DNA of 64,000 bases from Panagrolaimus kolymaensis (Eukaryota > Nematoda > Chromadorea > Rhabditida > Panagrolaimidae). The stretch is taken from NCBI GenBank assembly GCA_028622995.1, contig JAJQJQ010000078.1, positions 434,001-498,000 on the forward strand, written 5' to 3'. Position 1 is the stretch's first letter. Each line of letters opens with the position of its first letter. Below the pieces are notes generated by a model. That model saw nothing but the letters and a program-made list of their open reading frames with translations, was not told the DNA's origin and did not search any database. A program made the translations under genes and the position numbers. This document shows positions 1 through 11,910 of this stretch, in pieces.

Positions 1-390
1 ATGCACGGGAAGTACCTCAATCGATGAACTTTTTTTTGAACACATATATCAACAACAACAACAATATAAAGGTGTTGAGAAACGAAATCAACTTTGAGTT
101 AGATCTTGAATTGGACCTATGCTTTTTTAAGGCAAATATTTTTAATTATTTATTTAATTATTATTCCCAACGGGATTTTGAATCGCATGCACGGGAAGTA
201 CCTCAATCGATGAACTTTTTTTTGAACACATATATCAACAACAACAACAATATAAAGGTGTTGAGAAACGAAATCAACTTTGAGTTAGAGCTTGAATTGG
301 ACCTATGCTTTTTTAAGGCAAATATTTTTAATTAATTATATTAAAATTATTCCAAACGGGATTTTGAATCGCATGCACGGGAAGTACCTC
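1..390. repeat. Monomer run 0: part + D6o, E6c
   Basis: The window opens inside a monomer at ATGCACGGG. Both monomers have T6, so one frame stays open across them (24-335). Confidence 0.93.
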
Positions 391-1033
391 AAATGTGATC
401 CATTATTTATTTATGAAGCATTTAGGTACCTTAATTGAATTTAAAACTTTTTGAATAAGAAAAAAAATTGCAGAGGAAAAGTGTTTTATTTTTATCGATA
501 TTTATGCATTTTTAAACACGTTTTCAATGATATTTTTCCAATCCGATCCTATCCTATGGTGCCGATTTAGAAGCCTTCATTTATTTTATGAACACTTGTA
601 CGAAGCTTTGTCGATGCCCATTCTTGAAATGTGTTGGGTTTGATGGAGTTTTTTAGTTGAAAAGTAACAAAAAAAGAAGAAAAAAAGATTTGTAGAACGG
701 GAAAAAAATATTTGTTTCATAAATAAAAATATTTAAATTTAATGTTTAAAATGTTTTTCACTTAAAGTAACCTTTTTTTAAGCTTAAAAACCTTGGCAAA
801 AATCTATAAAATCCAAAAATATTTTTCTGTTTTAAAAATCTTGTAGTTTATCTATTTTACTAAATATTCGAACTCCACTTTTTTTTTCAATCATTGAGCT
901 CATCATCAAGATATTTGGGTTTTAAATAAATGAATAACATTAAAAAAATTTGCTGAATCATGTTTTGAATTAGAATTTTTTTTTTCAGAGGTTTTGTTGT
1001 TTTCAATATTTATTATTAAATATATTAAAATTA
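391..1033. repeat. L block 1 (reference copy), aAT, edge D
   Basis: The long module: 643 bp starting AAATGTGATCC and ending just before TTCC of the next monomer. It is A/T-rich with many A and T tracts (A7-A8 and T8-T9), one KpnI site (GGTACC), one SacI site (GAGCTC), two HindIII sites (AAGCTT) and an A-rich purine stretch near block base 280-320. No reading frame of note, no terminal inverted repeats and no recognised motif. The 41 bp before it plus its first two bases equal the start of a short monomer, and its last bases plus TTCC (TATATTAAAATTATTCC) equal the end of linker c. The following monomer is the diverged edge form (AACAGG, GGATTCCCCCCACTGG). Confidence 0.95.
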
Positions 1034-2380
1034 TTCCCAACAGGATTTTGGATTCCCCCCACTGGAAGTACCTCAATCGATGAACTTTTTTTGAACACAT
1101 ATATCAACAACAACAACAATATAAAGGTGTTGAGAAACGAAATCAACTTTGAGTTAGAGCTTGAATTGGACCTATGCTTTTTTTAAGGCAAATATTTTTA
1201 ATTAATTATATTAAAATTATTCCAAACGGGATTTTGAATCGCATGCACGGGAAGTACCTCAATCGATGAACTTTTTTTTGAACACATATATCAACAACAA
1301 CAACAATATAAAGGTGTTGAGAAACGAAATCAACTTTGAGTTAGATCTTGAATTGGACCTATGCTTTTTTTAAGGCAAATATTTTTAATTAATTATATTA
1401 AAATTATTCCAAACGGGATTTTGAATCGCATGCACGGGAAGTACCTCAATCGATGAACTTTTTTTTGAACACATATATCAACAACAACAACAATATAAAG
1501 GTGTTGAGAAACGAAATCAACTTTGAGTTAGATCTTGAATTGGACCTATGCTTTTTTTAAGGCAAATATTTTTAATTATTTATTTAATTATTATTCCCAA
1601 CGGGATTTTGAATCGCATGCACGGGAAGTACCTCAATCGATGAACTTTTTTTTGAACACATATATCAACAACAACAACAATATAAAGGTGTTGAGAAACG
1701 AAATCAACTTTGAGTTAGATCTTGAATTGGACCTATGCTTTTTTTAAGGCAAATATTTTTAATTATTTATTTAATTATTATTCCCAACGGGATTTTGAAT
1801 CGCATGCACGGGAAGTACCTCAATCGATGAACTTTTTTTTGAACACATATATCAACAACAACAACAATATAAAGGTGTTGAGAAACGAAATCAACTTTGA
1901 GTTAGAGCTTGAATTGGACCTATGCTTTTTTTAAGGCAAATATTTTTAATTAATTATATTAAAATTATTCCAAACGGGATTTTGAATCGCATGCACGGGA
2001 AGTACCTCAATCGATGAACTTTTTTTTGAACACATATATCAACAACAACAACAATATAAAGGTGTTGAGAAACGAAATCAACTTTGAGTTAGATCTTGAA
2101 TTGGACCTATGCTTTTTTAAGGCAAATATTTTTAATTATTTATTTAATTATTATTCCCAACGGGATTTTGAATCGCATGCACGGGAAGTACCTCAATCGA
2201 TGAACTTTTTTTTGAACACATATATCAACAACAACAACAATATAAAGGTGTTGAGAAACGAAATCAACTTTGAGTTAGAGCTTGAATTGGACCTATGCTT
2301 TTTTAAGGCAAATATTTTTAATTAATTATATTAAAATTATTCCCAACGGGATTTTGAATCGCATGCACGGGAAGTACCTC
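1034..2380. repeat. Monomer run 1 (7): E7c D7c D7o D7o E7c D6o E6c
   Basis: First monomer is the diverged edge. Repeated type for type in run 2. Confidence 0.92.
1791..1977. repeat. Representative short monomer (187 bp, type E7c)
   Basis: One complete monomer in the phase used here, starting at TTCC. In order it holds: AACGGGATTTTGAATC; GCATGC (an SphI site); CACGGGAAGTACCTCA; ATCGAT (a ClaI site); a T8 tract; ACACATATATC; a short CAA run (ATC then four AAC triplets and AAT); a mixed segment with the GAGCTT/GATCTT polymorphism (GATCTT makes a BglII site AGATCT); CTATGC followed by T6 or T7; and an A/T-only linker of 17 bases. I count 28 C, 29 G and 5 CpG in 187 bases, so CpG is not depleted. 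T7 copies are 187 bp and T6 copies 186 bp (62 codons), which alone explains the long open frames seen across some copies. Confidence 0.95.
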
Positions 2381-3023
2381 AAATGTGATCCATTATTTAT
2401 TTATGAAGCATTTAGGTACCTTAATTGAATTTAAAACTTTTTGAATAAGAAAAAAAATTGCAGAGGAAAAGTGTTTTATTTTTATCGATATTTATGCATT
2501 TTTACACACGTTTTCAATGATATTTTTCCAATCCGATCCTATCCTATGGTGCCGATTTAGAAGCCTTCATTTATTTTATGAACACTTGTACGAAGCTTTG
2601 TCGATGCCCATTCTTGAAATGTGTTGGGTTTGATGGAGTTTTTTAGTTGAAAAGTAACAAAAAAAGAAGAAAAAAAGATCTGTAGAACGGGAAAAAAATA
2701 TTTGTTTCATAAATAAAAATATTTAAATTTAATGTTTAAAATGTTTTTCACTTAAAGTAACCTTTTTTTAAGCTTAAAAACCTTGGCAAAAATCTATAAA
2801 ATCCAAAAATATTTTTCTGTTTTAAAAATCTTGTAGTTTATCTATTTTACTAAATATTCGAACTCCACTTTTTTTTTCAATCATTGAGCTCATCATCAAG
2901 ATATTTGGGTTTTAAATAAATGAATAACATTAAAAAAATTTGCTGAATCATGTTTTGAATTAGAATTTTTTTTTTCAGAGGTTTTGTTGTTTTCAATATT
3001 TATTATTAAATATATTAAAATTA
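2381..3023. repeat. L block 2, cCC, edge D
   Basis: Differs from block 1 at all three diagnostic sites although it sits in the same position of a duplicated 1990-bp unit. Site 3 = C creates a BglII site (AGATCT) in the block. Confidence 0.93.
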
Positions 3024-4370
3024 TTCCCAACAGGATTTTGGATTCCCCCCACTGGAAGTACCTCAATCGATGAACTTTTTTTGAACACATATATCAACAA
3101 CAACAACAATATAAAGGTGTTGAGAAACGAAATCAACTTTGAGTTAGAGCTTGAATTGGACCTATGCTTTTTTTAAGGCAAATATTTTTAATTAATTATA
3201 TTAAAATTATTCCAAACGGGATTTTGAATCGCATGCACGGGAAGTACCTCAATCGATGAACTTTTTTTTGAACACATATATCAACAACAACAACAATATA
3301 AAGGTGTTGAGAAACGAAATCAACTTTGAGTTAGATCTTGAATTGGACCTATGCTTTTTTTAAGGCAAATATTTTTAATTAATTATATTAAAATTATTCC
3401 AAACGGGATTTTGAATCGCATGCACGGGAAGTACCTCAATCGATGAACTTTTTTTTGAACACATATATCAACAACAACAACAATATAAAGGTGTTGAGAA
3501 ACGAAATCAACTTTGAGTTAGATCTTGAATTGGACCTATGCTTTTTTTAAGGCAAATATTTTTAATTATTTATTTAATTATTATTCCCAACGGGATTTTG
3601 AATCGCATGCACGGGAAGTACCTCAATCGATGAACTTTTTTTTGAACACATATATCAACAACAACAACAATATAAAGGTGTTGAGAAACGAAATCAACTT
3701 TGAGTTAGATCTTGAATTGGACCTATGCTTTTTTTAAGGCAAATATTTTTAATTATTTATTTAATTATTATTCCCAACGGGATTTTGAATCGCATGCACG
3801 GGAAGTACCTCAATCGATGAACTTTTTTTTGAACACATATATCAACAACAACAACAATATAAAGGTGTTGAGAAACGAAATCAACTTTGAGTTAGAGCTT
3901 GAATTGGACCTATGCTTTTTTTAAGGCAAATATTTTTAATTAATTATATTAAAATTATTCCAAACGGGATTTTGAATCGCATGCACGGGAAGTACCTCAA
4001 TCGATGAACTTTTTTTTGAACACATATATCAACAACAACAACAATATAAAGGTGTTGAGAAACGAAATCAACTTTGAGTTAGATCTTGAATTGGACCTAT
4101 GCTTTTTTAAGGCAAATATTTTTAATTATTTATTTAATTATTATTCCCAACGGGATTTTGAATCGCATGCACGGGAAGTACCTCAATCGATGAACTTTTT
4201 TTTGAACACATATATCAACAACAACAACAATATAAAGGTGTTGAGAAACGAAATCAACTTTGAGTTAGAGCTTGAATTGGACCTATGCTTTTTTAAGGCA
4301 AATATTTTTAATTAATTATATTAAAATTATTCCAAACGGGATTTTGAATCGCATGCACGGGAAGTACCTC
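3024..4370. repeat. Monomer run 2 (7): E7c D7c D7o D7o E7c D6o E6c
   Basis: Same series as run 1, offset 1990 bp; ends in a CCAAAC stub where run 1 ends in CCCAAC. Confidence 0.92.
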
Positions 4371-5013
4371 AAATGTGATCCATTATTTATTTATGAAGCA
4401 TTTAGGTACCTTAATTGAATTTAAAACTTTTTGAATAAGAAAAAAAATTGCAGAGGAAAAGTGTTTTATTTTTATCGATATTTATGCATTTTTAAACACG
4501 TTTTCAATGATATTTTTCCAATCCGATCCTATCCTATGGTGCCGATTTAGAAGCCTTCATTTATTTTATGAACACTTGTACGAAGCTTTGTCGATGCCCA
4601 TTCTTGAAATGTGTTGGGTTTGATGGAGTTTTTTAGTTGAAAAGTAACAAAAAAAGAAGAAAAAAAGATTTGTAGAACGGGAAAAAAATATTTGTTTCAT
4701 AAATAAAAATATTTAAATTTAATGTTTAAAATGTTTTTCACTTAAAGTAACCTTTTTTTAAGCTTAAAAACCTTGGCAAAAATCTATAAAATCCAAAAAT
4801 ATTTTTCTGTTTTAAAAATCTTGTAGTTTATCTATTTTACTAAATATTCGAACTCCACTTTTTTTTTCAATCATTGAGCTCATCATCAAGATATTTGGGT
4901 TTTAAATAAATGAATAACATTAAAAAAATTTGCTGAATCATGTTTTGAATTAGAATTTTTTTTTTCAGAGGTTTTGTTGTTTTCAATATTTATTATTAAA
5001 TATATTAAAATTA
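4371..5013. repeat. L block 3, aAT, edge S
   Basis: Same haplotype as block 1, but the monomer after it is of the standard form (AACGGGATTTTGAATCGC), so its right edge has been replaced. Confidence 0.93.
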
Positions 5014-5240
5014 TTCCAAACGGGATTTTGAATCGCATGCACGGGAAGTACCTCAATCGATGAACTTTTTTTTGAACACATATATCAACAACAACAACAA
5101 TATAAAGGTGTTGAGAAACGAAATCAACTTTGAGTTAGAGCTTGAATTGGACCTATGCTTTTTTAAGGCAAATATTTTTAATTAATTATATTAAAATTAT
5201 TCCCAACGGGATTTTGAATCGCATGCACGGGAAGTACCTC
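5014..5240. repeat. Monomer run 3 (1): E6c
   Basis: A single standard monomer plus the 41-bp stub. Confidence 0.92.
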
Positions 5241-5883
5241 AAATGTGATCCATTATTTATTTATGAAGCATTTAGGTACCTTAATTGAATTTAAAACTTT
5301 TTGAATAAGAAAAAAAATTGCAGAGGAAAAGTGTTTTATTTTTATCGATATTTATGCATTTTTACACACGTTTTCAATGATATTTTTCCAATCCGATCCT
5401 ATCCTATGGTGCCGATTTAGAAGCCTTCATTTATTTTATGAACACTTGTACGAAGCTTTGTCGATGCCCATTCTTGAAATGTGTTGGGTTTGATGGAGTT
5501 TTTTAGTTGAAAAGTAACAAAAAAAGAAGAAAAAAAGATCTGTAGAACGGGAAAAAAATATTTGTTTCATAAATAAAAATATTTAAATTTAATGTTTAAA
5601 ATGTTTTTCACTTAAAGTAACCTTTTTTTAAGCTTAAAAACCTTGGCAAAAATCTATAAAATCCAAAAATATTTTTCTGTTTTAAAAATCTTGTAGTTTA
5701 TCTATTTTACTAAATATTCGAACTCCACTTTTTTTTTCAATCATTGAGCTCATCATCAAGATATTTGGGTTTTAAATAAATGAATAACATTAAAAAAATT
5801 TGCTGAATCATGTTTTGAATTAGAATTTTTTTTTTCAGAGGTTTTGTTGTTTTCAATATTTATTATTAAATATATTAAAATTA
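5241..5883. repeat. L block 4, cCC, edge D
   Basis: Only one monomer separates it from block 3. Confidence 0.93.
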
Positions 5884-7043
5884 TTCCCAACAGGATTTTG
5901 GATTCCCCCCACTGGAAGTACCTCAATCGATGAACTTTTTTTGAACACATATATCAACAACAACAACAATATAAAGGTGTTGAGAAACGAAATCAACTTT
6001 GAGTTAGAGCTTGAATTGGACCTATGCTTTTTTTAAGGCAAATATTTTTAATTAATTATATTAAAATTATTCCAAACGGGATTTTGAATCGCATGCACGG
6101 GAAGTACCTCAATCGATGAACTTTTTTTTGAACACATATATCAACAACAACAACAATATAAAGGTGTTGAGAAACGAAATCAACTTTGAGTTAGATCTTG
6201 AATTGGACCTATGCTTTTTTTAAGGCAAATATTTTTAATTAATTATATTAAAATTATTCCAAACGGGATTTTGAATCGCATGCACGGGAAGTACCTCAAT
6301 CGATGAACTTTTTTTTGAACACATATATCAACAACAACAACAATATAAAGGTGTTGAGAAACGAAATCAACTTTGAGTTAGATCTTGAATTGGACCTATG
6401 CTTTTTTTAAGGCAAATATTTTTAATTATTTATTTAATTATTATTCCCAACGGGATTTTGAATCGCATGCACGGGAAGTACCTCAATCGATGAACTTTTT
6501 TTTGAACACATATATCAACAACAACAACAATATAAAGGTGTTGAGAAACGAAATCAACTTTGAGTTAGAGCTTGAATTGGACCTATGCTTTTTTTAAGGC
6601 AAATATTTTTAATTAATTATATTAAAATTATTCCAAACGGGATTTTGAATCGCATGCACGGGAAGTACCTCAATCGATGAACTTTTTTTTGAACACATAT
6701 ATCAACAACAACAACAATATAAAGGTGTTGAGAAACGAAATCAACTTTGAGTTAGATCTTGAATTGGACCTATGCTTTTTTAAGGCAAATATTTTTAATT
6801 ATTTATTTAATTATTATTCCCAACGGGATTTTGAATCGCATGCACGGGAAGTACCTCAATCGATGAACTTTTTTTTGAACACATATATCAACAACAACAA
6901 CAATATAAAGGTGTTGAGAAACGAAATCAACTTTGAGTTAGAGCTTGAATTGGACCTATGCTTTTTTAAGGCAAATATTTTTAATTAATTATATTAAAAT
7001 TATTCCCAACGGGATTTTGAATCGCATGCACGGGAAGTACCTC
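5884..7043. repeat. Monomer run 4 (6): E7c D7c D7o E7c D6o E6c
   Basis: Equals the 7-monomer series of runs 1 and 2 less one D7o. Confidence 0.92.
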
Positions 7044-7686
7044 AAATGTGATCCATTATTTATTTATGAAGCATTTAGGTACCTTAATTGAATTTAAAAC
7101 TTTTTGAATAAGAAAAAAAATTGCAGAGGAAAAGTGTTTTATTTTTATCGATATTTATGCATTTTTACACACGTTTTCAATGATATTTTTCCAATCCGAT
7201 CCTATCCTATGGTGCCGATTTAGAAGCCTTCATTTATTTTATGAACACTTGTACGAAGCTTTGTCGATGCCCATTCTTGAAATGTGTTGGGTTTGATGGA
7301 GTTTTTTAGTTGAAAAGTAACAAAAAAAGAAGAAAAAAAGATCTGTAGAACGGGAAAAAAATATTTGTTTCATAAATAAAAATATTTAAATTTAATGTTT
7401 AAAATGTTTTTCACTTAAAGTAACCTTTTTTTAAGCTTAAAAACCTTGGCAAAAATCTATAAAATCCAAAAATATTTTTCTGTTTTAAAAATCTTGTAGT
7501 TTATCTATTTTACTAAATATTCGAACTCCACTTTTTTTTTCAATCATTGAGCTCATCATCAAGATATTTGGGTTTTAAATAAATGAATAACATTAAAAAA
7601 ATTTGCTGAATCATGTTTTGAATTAGAATTTTTTTTTTCAGAGGTTTTGTTGTTTTCAATATTTATTATTAAATATATTAAAATTA
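7044..7686. repeat. L block 5, cCC, edge S
   Basis: Haplotype cCC joined to a standard right edge. Confidence 0.93.
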
Positions 7687-8473
7687 TTCCAAACGGGATT
7701 TTGAATCGCATGCACGGGAAGTACCTCAATCGATGAACTTTTTTTTGAACACATATATCAACAACAACAACAATATAAAGGTGTTGAGAAACGAAATCAA
7801 CTTTGAGTTAGAGCTTGAATTGGACCTATGCTTTTTTAAGGCAAATATTTTTAATTAATTATATTAAAATTATTCCAAACGGGATTTTGAATCGCATGCA
7901 CGGGAAGTACCTCAATCGATGAACTTTTTTTTGAACACATATATCAACAACAACAACAATATAAAGGTGTTGAGAAACGAAATCAACTTTGAGTTAGATC
8001 TTGAATTGGACCTATGCTTTTTTTAAGGCAAATATTTTTAATTATTTATTTAATTATTATTCCCAACGGGATTTTGAATCGCATGCACGGGAAGTACCTC
8101 AATCGATGAACTTTTTTTTGAACACATATATCAACAACAACAACAATATAAAGGTGTTGAGAAACGAAATCAACTTTGAGTTAGAGCTTGAATTGGACCT
8201 ATGCTTTTTTAAGGCAAATATTTTTAATTATTTATTTAATTATTATTCCCAACGGGATTTTGAATCGCATGCACGGGAAGTACCTCAATCGATGAACTTT
8301 TTTTTGAACACATATATCAACAACAACAACAATATAAAGGCGTTGAGAAACGAAATCAACTTTGAGTTAGAGCTTGAATTGGACCTATGCTTTTTTTAAG
8401 GCAAATATTTTTAATTAATTATATTAAAATTATTCCCAACGGGATTTTGAATCGCATGCACGGGAAGTACCTC
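7687..8473. repeat. Monomer run 5 (4): E6c D7o E6o E7c
   Basis: First appearance of the 4-monomer series used throughout the window. The last monomer has a private T-to-C at 8341 (GGCGTTGAG). Confidence 0.92.
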
Positions 8474-9116
8474 AAATGTGATCCATTATTTATTTATGAA
8501 GCATTTAGGTACCTTAATTGAATTTAAAACTTTTTGAATAAGAAAAAAAATTGCAGAGGAAAAGTGTTTTATTTTTATCGATATTTATGCATTTTTACAC
8601 ACGTTTTCAATGATATTTTTCCAATCCGATCCTATCCTATGGTGCCGATTTAGAAGCCTTCATTTATTTTATGAACACTTGTACGAAGCTTTGTCGATGC
8701 CCATTCTTGAAATGTGTTGGGTTTGATGGAGTTTTTTAGTTGAAAAGTAACAAAAAAAGAAGAAAAAAAGATTTGTAGAACGGGAAAAAAATATTTGTTT
8801 CATAAATAAAAATATTTAAATTTAATGTTTAAAATGTTTTTCACTTAAAGTAACCTTTTTTTAAGCTTAAAAACCTTGGCAAAAATCTATAAAATCCAAA
8901 AATATTTTTCTGTTTTAAAAATCTTGTAGTTTATCTATTTTACTAAATATTCGAACTCCACTTTTTTTTTCAATCATTGAGCTCATCATCAAGATATTTG
9001 GGTTTTAAATAAATGAATAACATTAAAAAAATTTGCTGAATCATGTTTTGAATTAGAATTTTTTTTTTCAGAGGTTTTGTTGTTTTCAATATTTATTATT
9101 AAATATATTAAAATTA
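8474..9116. repeat. L block 6, cCT (recombinant), edge D
   Basis: Carries C at 8598 and T at 8773, a combination that mixes the two main haplotypes; a switch must lie in the 175 bp between these sites or the T must have recurred. Confidence 0.93.
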
Positions 9117-9342
9117 TTCCCAACAGGATTTTGGATTCCCCCCACTGGAAGTACCTCAATCGATGAACTTTTTTTGAACACATATATCAACAACAACAAC
9201 AATATAAAGGTGTTGAGAAACGAAATCAACTTTGAGTTAGAGCTTGAATTGGACCTATGCTTTTTTAAGGCAAATATTTTTAATTAATTATATTAAAATT
9301 ATTCCCAACGGGATTTTGAATCGCATGCACGGGAAGTACCTC
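9117..9342. repeat. Monomer run 6 (1): E6c, diverged
   Basis: One edge monomer of 185 bp (T7 tract and T6 run). Confidence 0.92.
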
Positions 9343-9985
9343 AAATGTGATCCATTATTTATTTATGAAGCATTTAGGTACCTTAATTGAATTTAAAACT
9401 TTTTGAATAAGAAAAAAAATTGCAGAGGAAAAGTGTTTTATTTTTATCGATATTTATGCATTTTTACACACGTTTTCAATGATATTTTTCCAATCCGATC
9501 CTATCCTATGGTGCCGATTTAGAAGCCTTCATTTATTTTATGAACACTTGTACGAAGCTTTGTCGATGCCCATTCTTGAAATGTGTTGGGTTTGATGGAG
9601 TTTTTTAGTTGAAAAGTAACAAAAAAAGAAGAAAAAAAGATCTGTAGAACGGGAAAAAAATATTTGTTTCATAAATAAAAATATTTAAATTTAATGTTTA
9701 AAATGTTTTTCACTTAAAGTAACCTTTTTTTAAGCTTAAAAACCTTGGCAAAAATCTATAAAATCCAAAAATATTTTTCTGTTTTAAAAATCTTGTAGTT
9801 TATCTATTTTACTAAATATTCGAACTCCACTTTTTTTTTCAATCATTGAGCTCATCATCAAGATATTTGGGTTTTAAATAAATGAATAACATTAAAAAAA
9901 TTTGCTGAATCATGTTTTGAATTAGAATTTTTTTTTTCAGAGGTTTTGTTGTTTTCAATATTTATTATTAAATATATTAAAATTA
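9343..9985. repeat. L block 7, cCC, edge D
   Basis: First of the closely spaced blocks in the 869-bp HOR domain. Confidence 0.93.
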
Positions 9986-10211
9986 TTCCCAACAGGATTT
10001 TGGATTCCCCCCACTGGAAGTACCTCAATCGATGAACTTTTTTTGAACACATATATCAACAACAACAACAATATAAAGGTGTTGAGAAACGAAATCAACT
10101 TTGAGTTAGAGCTTGAATTGGACCTATGCTTTTTTAAGGCAAATATTTTTAATTAATTATATTAAAATTATTCCCAACGGGATTTTGAATCGCATGCACG
10201 GGAAGTACCTC
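9986..10211. repeat. Monomer run 7 (1): E6c, diverged
   Basis: Copy of run 6, 869 bp on. Confidence 0.92.
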
Positions 10212-10854
10212 AAATGTGATCCATTATTTATTTATGAAGCATTTAGGTACCTTAATTGAATTTAAAACTTTTTGAATAAGAAAAAAAATTGCAGAGGAAA
10301 AGTGTTTTATTTTTATCGATATTTATGCATTTTTACACACGTTTTCAATGATATTTTTCCAATCCGATCCTATCCTATGGTGCCGATTTAGAAGCCTTCA
10401 TTTATTTTATGAACACTTGTACGAAGCTTTGTCGATGCCCATTCTTGAAATGTGTTGGGTTTGATGGAGTTTTTTAGTTGAAAAGTAACAAAAAAAGAAG
10501 AAAAAAAGATCTGTAGAACGGGAAAAAAATATTTGTTTCATAAATAAAAATATTTAAATTTAATGTTTAAAATGTTTTTCACTTAAAGTAACCTTTTTTT
10601 AAGCTTAAAAACCTTGGCAAAAATCTATAAAATCCAAAAATATTTTTCTGTTTTAAAAATCTTGTAGTTTATCTATTTTACTAAATATTCGAACTCCACT
10701 TTTTTTTTCAATCATTGAGCTCATCATCAAGATATTTGGGTTTTAAATAAATGAATAACATTAAAAAAATTTGCTGAATCATGTTTTGAATTAGAATTTT
10801 TTTTTTCAGAGGTTTTGTTGTTTTCAATATTTATTATTAAATATATTAAAATTA
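10212..10854. repeat. L block 8, cCC, edge D
   Basis: 869 bp after block 7, same haplotype and same edge. Confidence 0.93.
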
Positions 10855-11267
10855 TTCCCAACAGGATTTTGGATTCCCCCCACTGGAAGTACCTCAATCG
10901 ATGAACTTTTTTTGAACACATATATCAACAACAACAACAATATAAAGGTGTTGAGAAACGAAATCAACTTTGAGTTAGAGCTTGAATTGGACCTATGCTT
11001 TTTTAAGGCAAATATTTTTAATTATTTATTTAATTATTATTCCCAACGGGATTTTGAATCGCATGCACGGGAAGTACCTCAATCGATGAACTTTTTTTTG
11101 AACACATATATCAACAACAACAACAATATAAAGGTGTTGAGAAACGAAATCAACTTTGAGTTAGAGCTTGAATTGGACCTATGCTTTTTTTAAGGCAAAT
11201 ATTTTTAATTAATTATATTAAAATTATTCCCAACGGGATTTTGAATCGCATGCACGGGAAGTACCTC
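10855..11267. repeat. Monomer run 8 (2): E6o E7c
   Basis: Interrupts the 869-bp periodicity with one extra monomer. Confidence 0.92.
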
Positions 11268-11910
11268 AAATGTGATCCATTATTTATTTATGAAGCATTT
11301 AGGTACCTTAATTGAATTTAAAACTTTTTGAATAAGAAAAAAAATTGCAGAGGAAAAGTGTTTTATTTTTATCGATATTTATGCATTTTTAAACACGTTT
11401 TCAATGATATTTTTCCAATCCGATCCTATCCTATGGTGCCGATTTAGAAGCCTTCATTTATTTTATGAACACTTGTACGAAGCTTTGTCGATGCCCATTC
11501 TTGAAATGTGTTGGGTTTGATGGAGTTTTTTAGTTGAAAAGTAACAAAAAAAGAAGAAAAAAAGATTTGTAGAACGGGAAAAAAATATTTGTTTCATAAA
11601 TAAAAATATTTAAATTTAATGTTTAAAATGTTTTTCACTTAAAGTAACCTTTTTTTAAGCTTAAAAACCTTGGCAAAAATCTATAAAATCCAAAAATATT
11701 TTTCTGTTTTAAAAATCTTGTAGTTTATCTATTTTACTAAATATTCGAACTCCACTTTTTTTTTCAATCATTGAGCTCATCATCAAGATATTTGGGTTTT
11801 AAATAAATGAATAACATTAAAAAAATTTGCTGAATCATGTTTTGAATTAGAATTTTTTTTTTCAGAGGTTTTGTTGTTTTCAATATTTATTATTAAATAT
11901 ATTAAAATTA
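11268..11910. repeat. L block 9, cAT (recombinant), edge D
   Basis: The only block with A/T inside the block but CCCAAC in the left stub; this implies an exchange between the stub and block base 125. Confidence 0.93.

Larger units (their letters stand above)
391..4370. repeat. 1990-bp HOR, two tandem copies
   Basis: Copy 1 is 391-2380 and copy 2 is 2381-4370. Each is one L block plus the same 7-monomer series; all landmarks repeat at +1990. The copies differ at the L diagnostic sites (A/T against C/C), so the monomer part and the L part do not share one history. Confidence 0.9.

Noticed and set aside
400..735. Inverted repeat within L (TTTATTTATGAA near 404 and TTCATAAATAAA near 717).
   Set aside because: Twelve bases separated by about 300 bp in very A/T-rich sequence can arise by chance; no hairpin-forming arrangement.
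391..1033. L as a transposable element or a MITE.
   Set aside because: No terminal inverted repeats, no coding capacity and no short target-site duplication. Its flanks are a 43-bp stretch on one side and a linker end on the other, which fits recombination better than transposition.
906..1100. A 64-codon frame on the - strand, repeated 19 times.
   Set aside because: It spans the right end of L into the diverged edge and exists only where the edge has T7. Low-complexity Asn/Ile/Lys content, no domain and no support as a gene.
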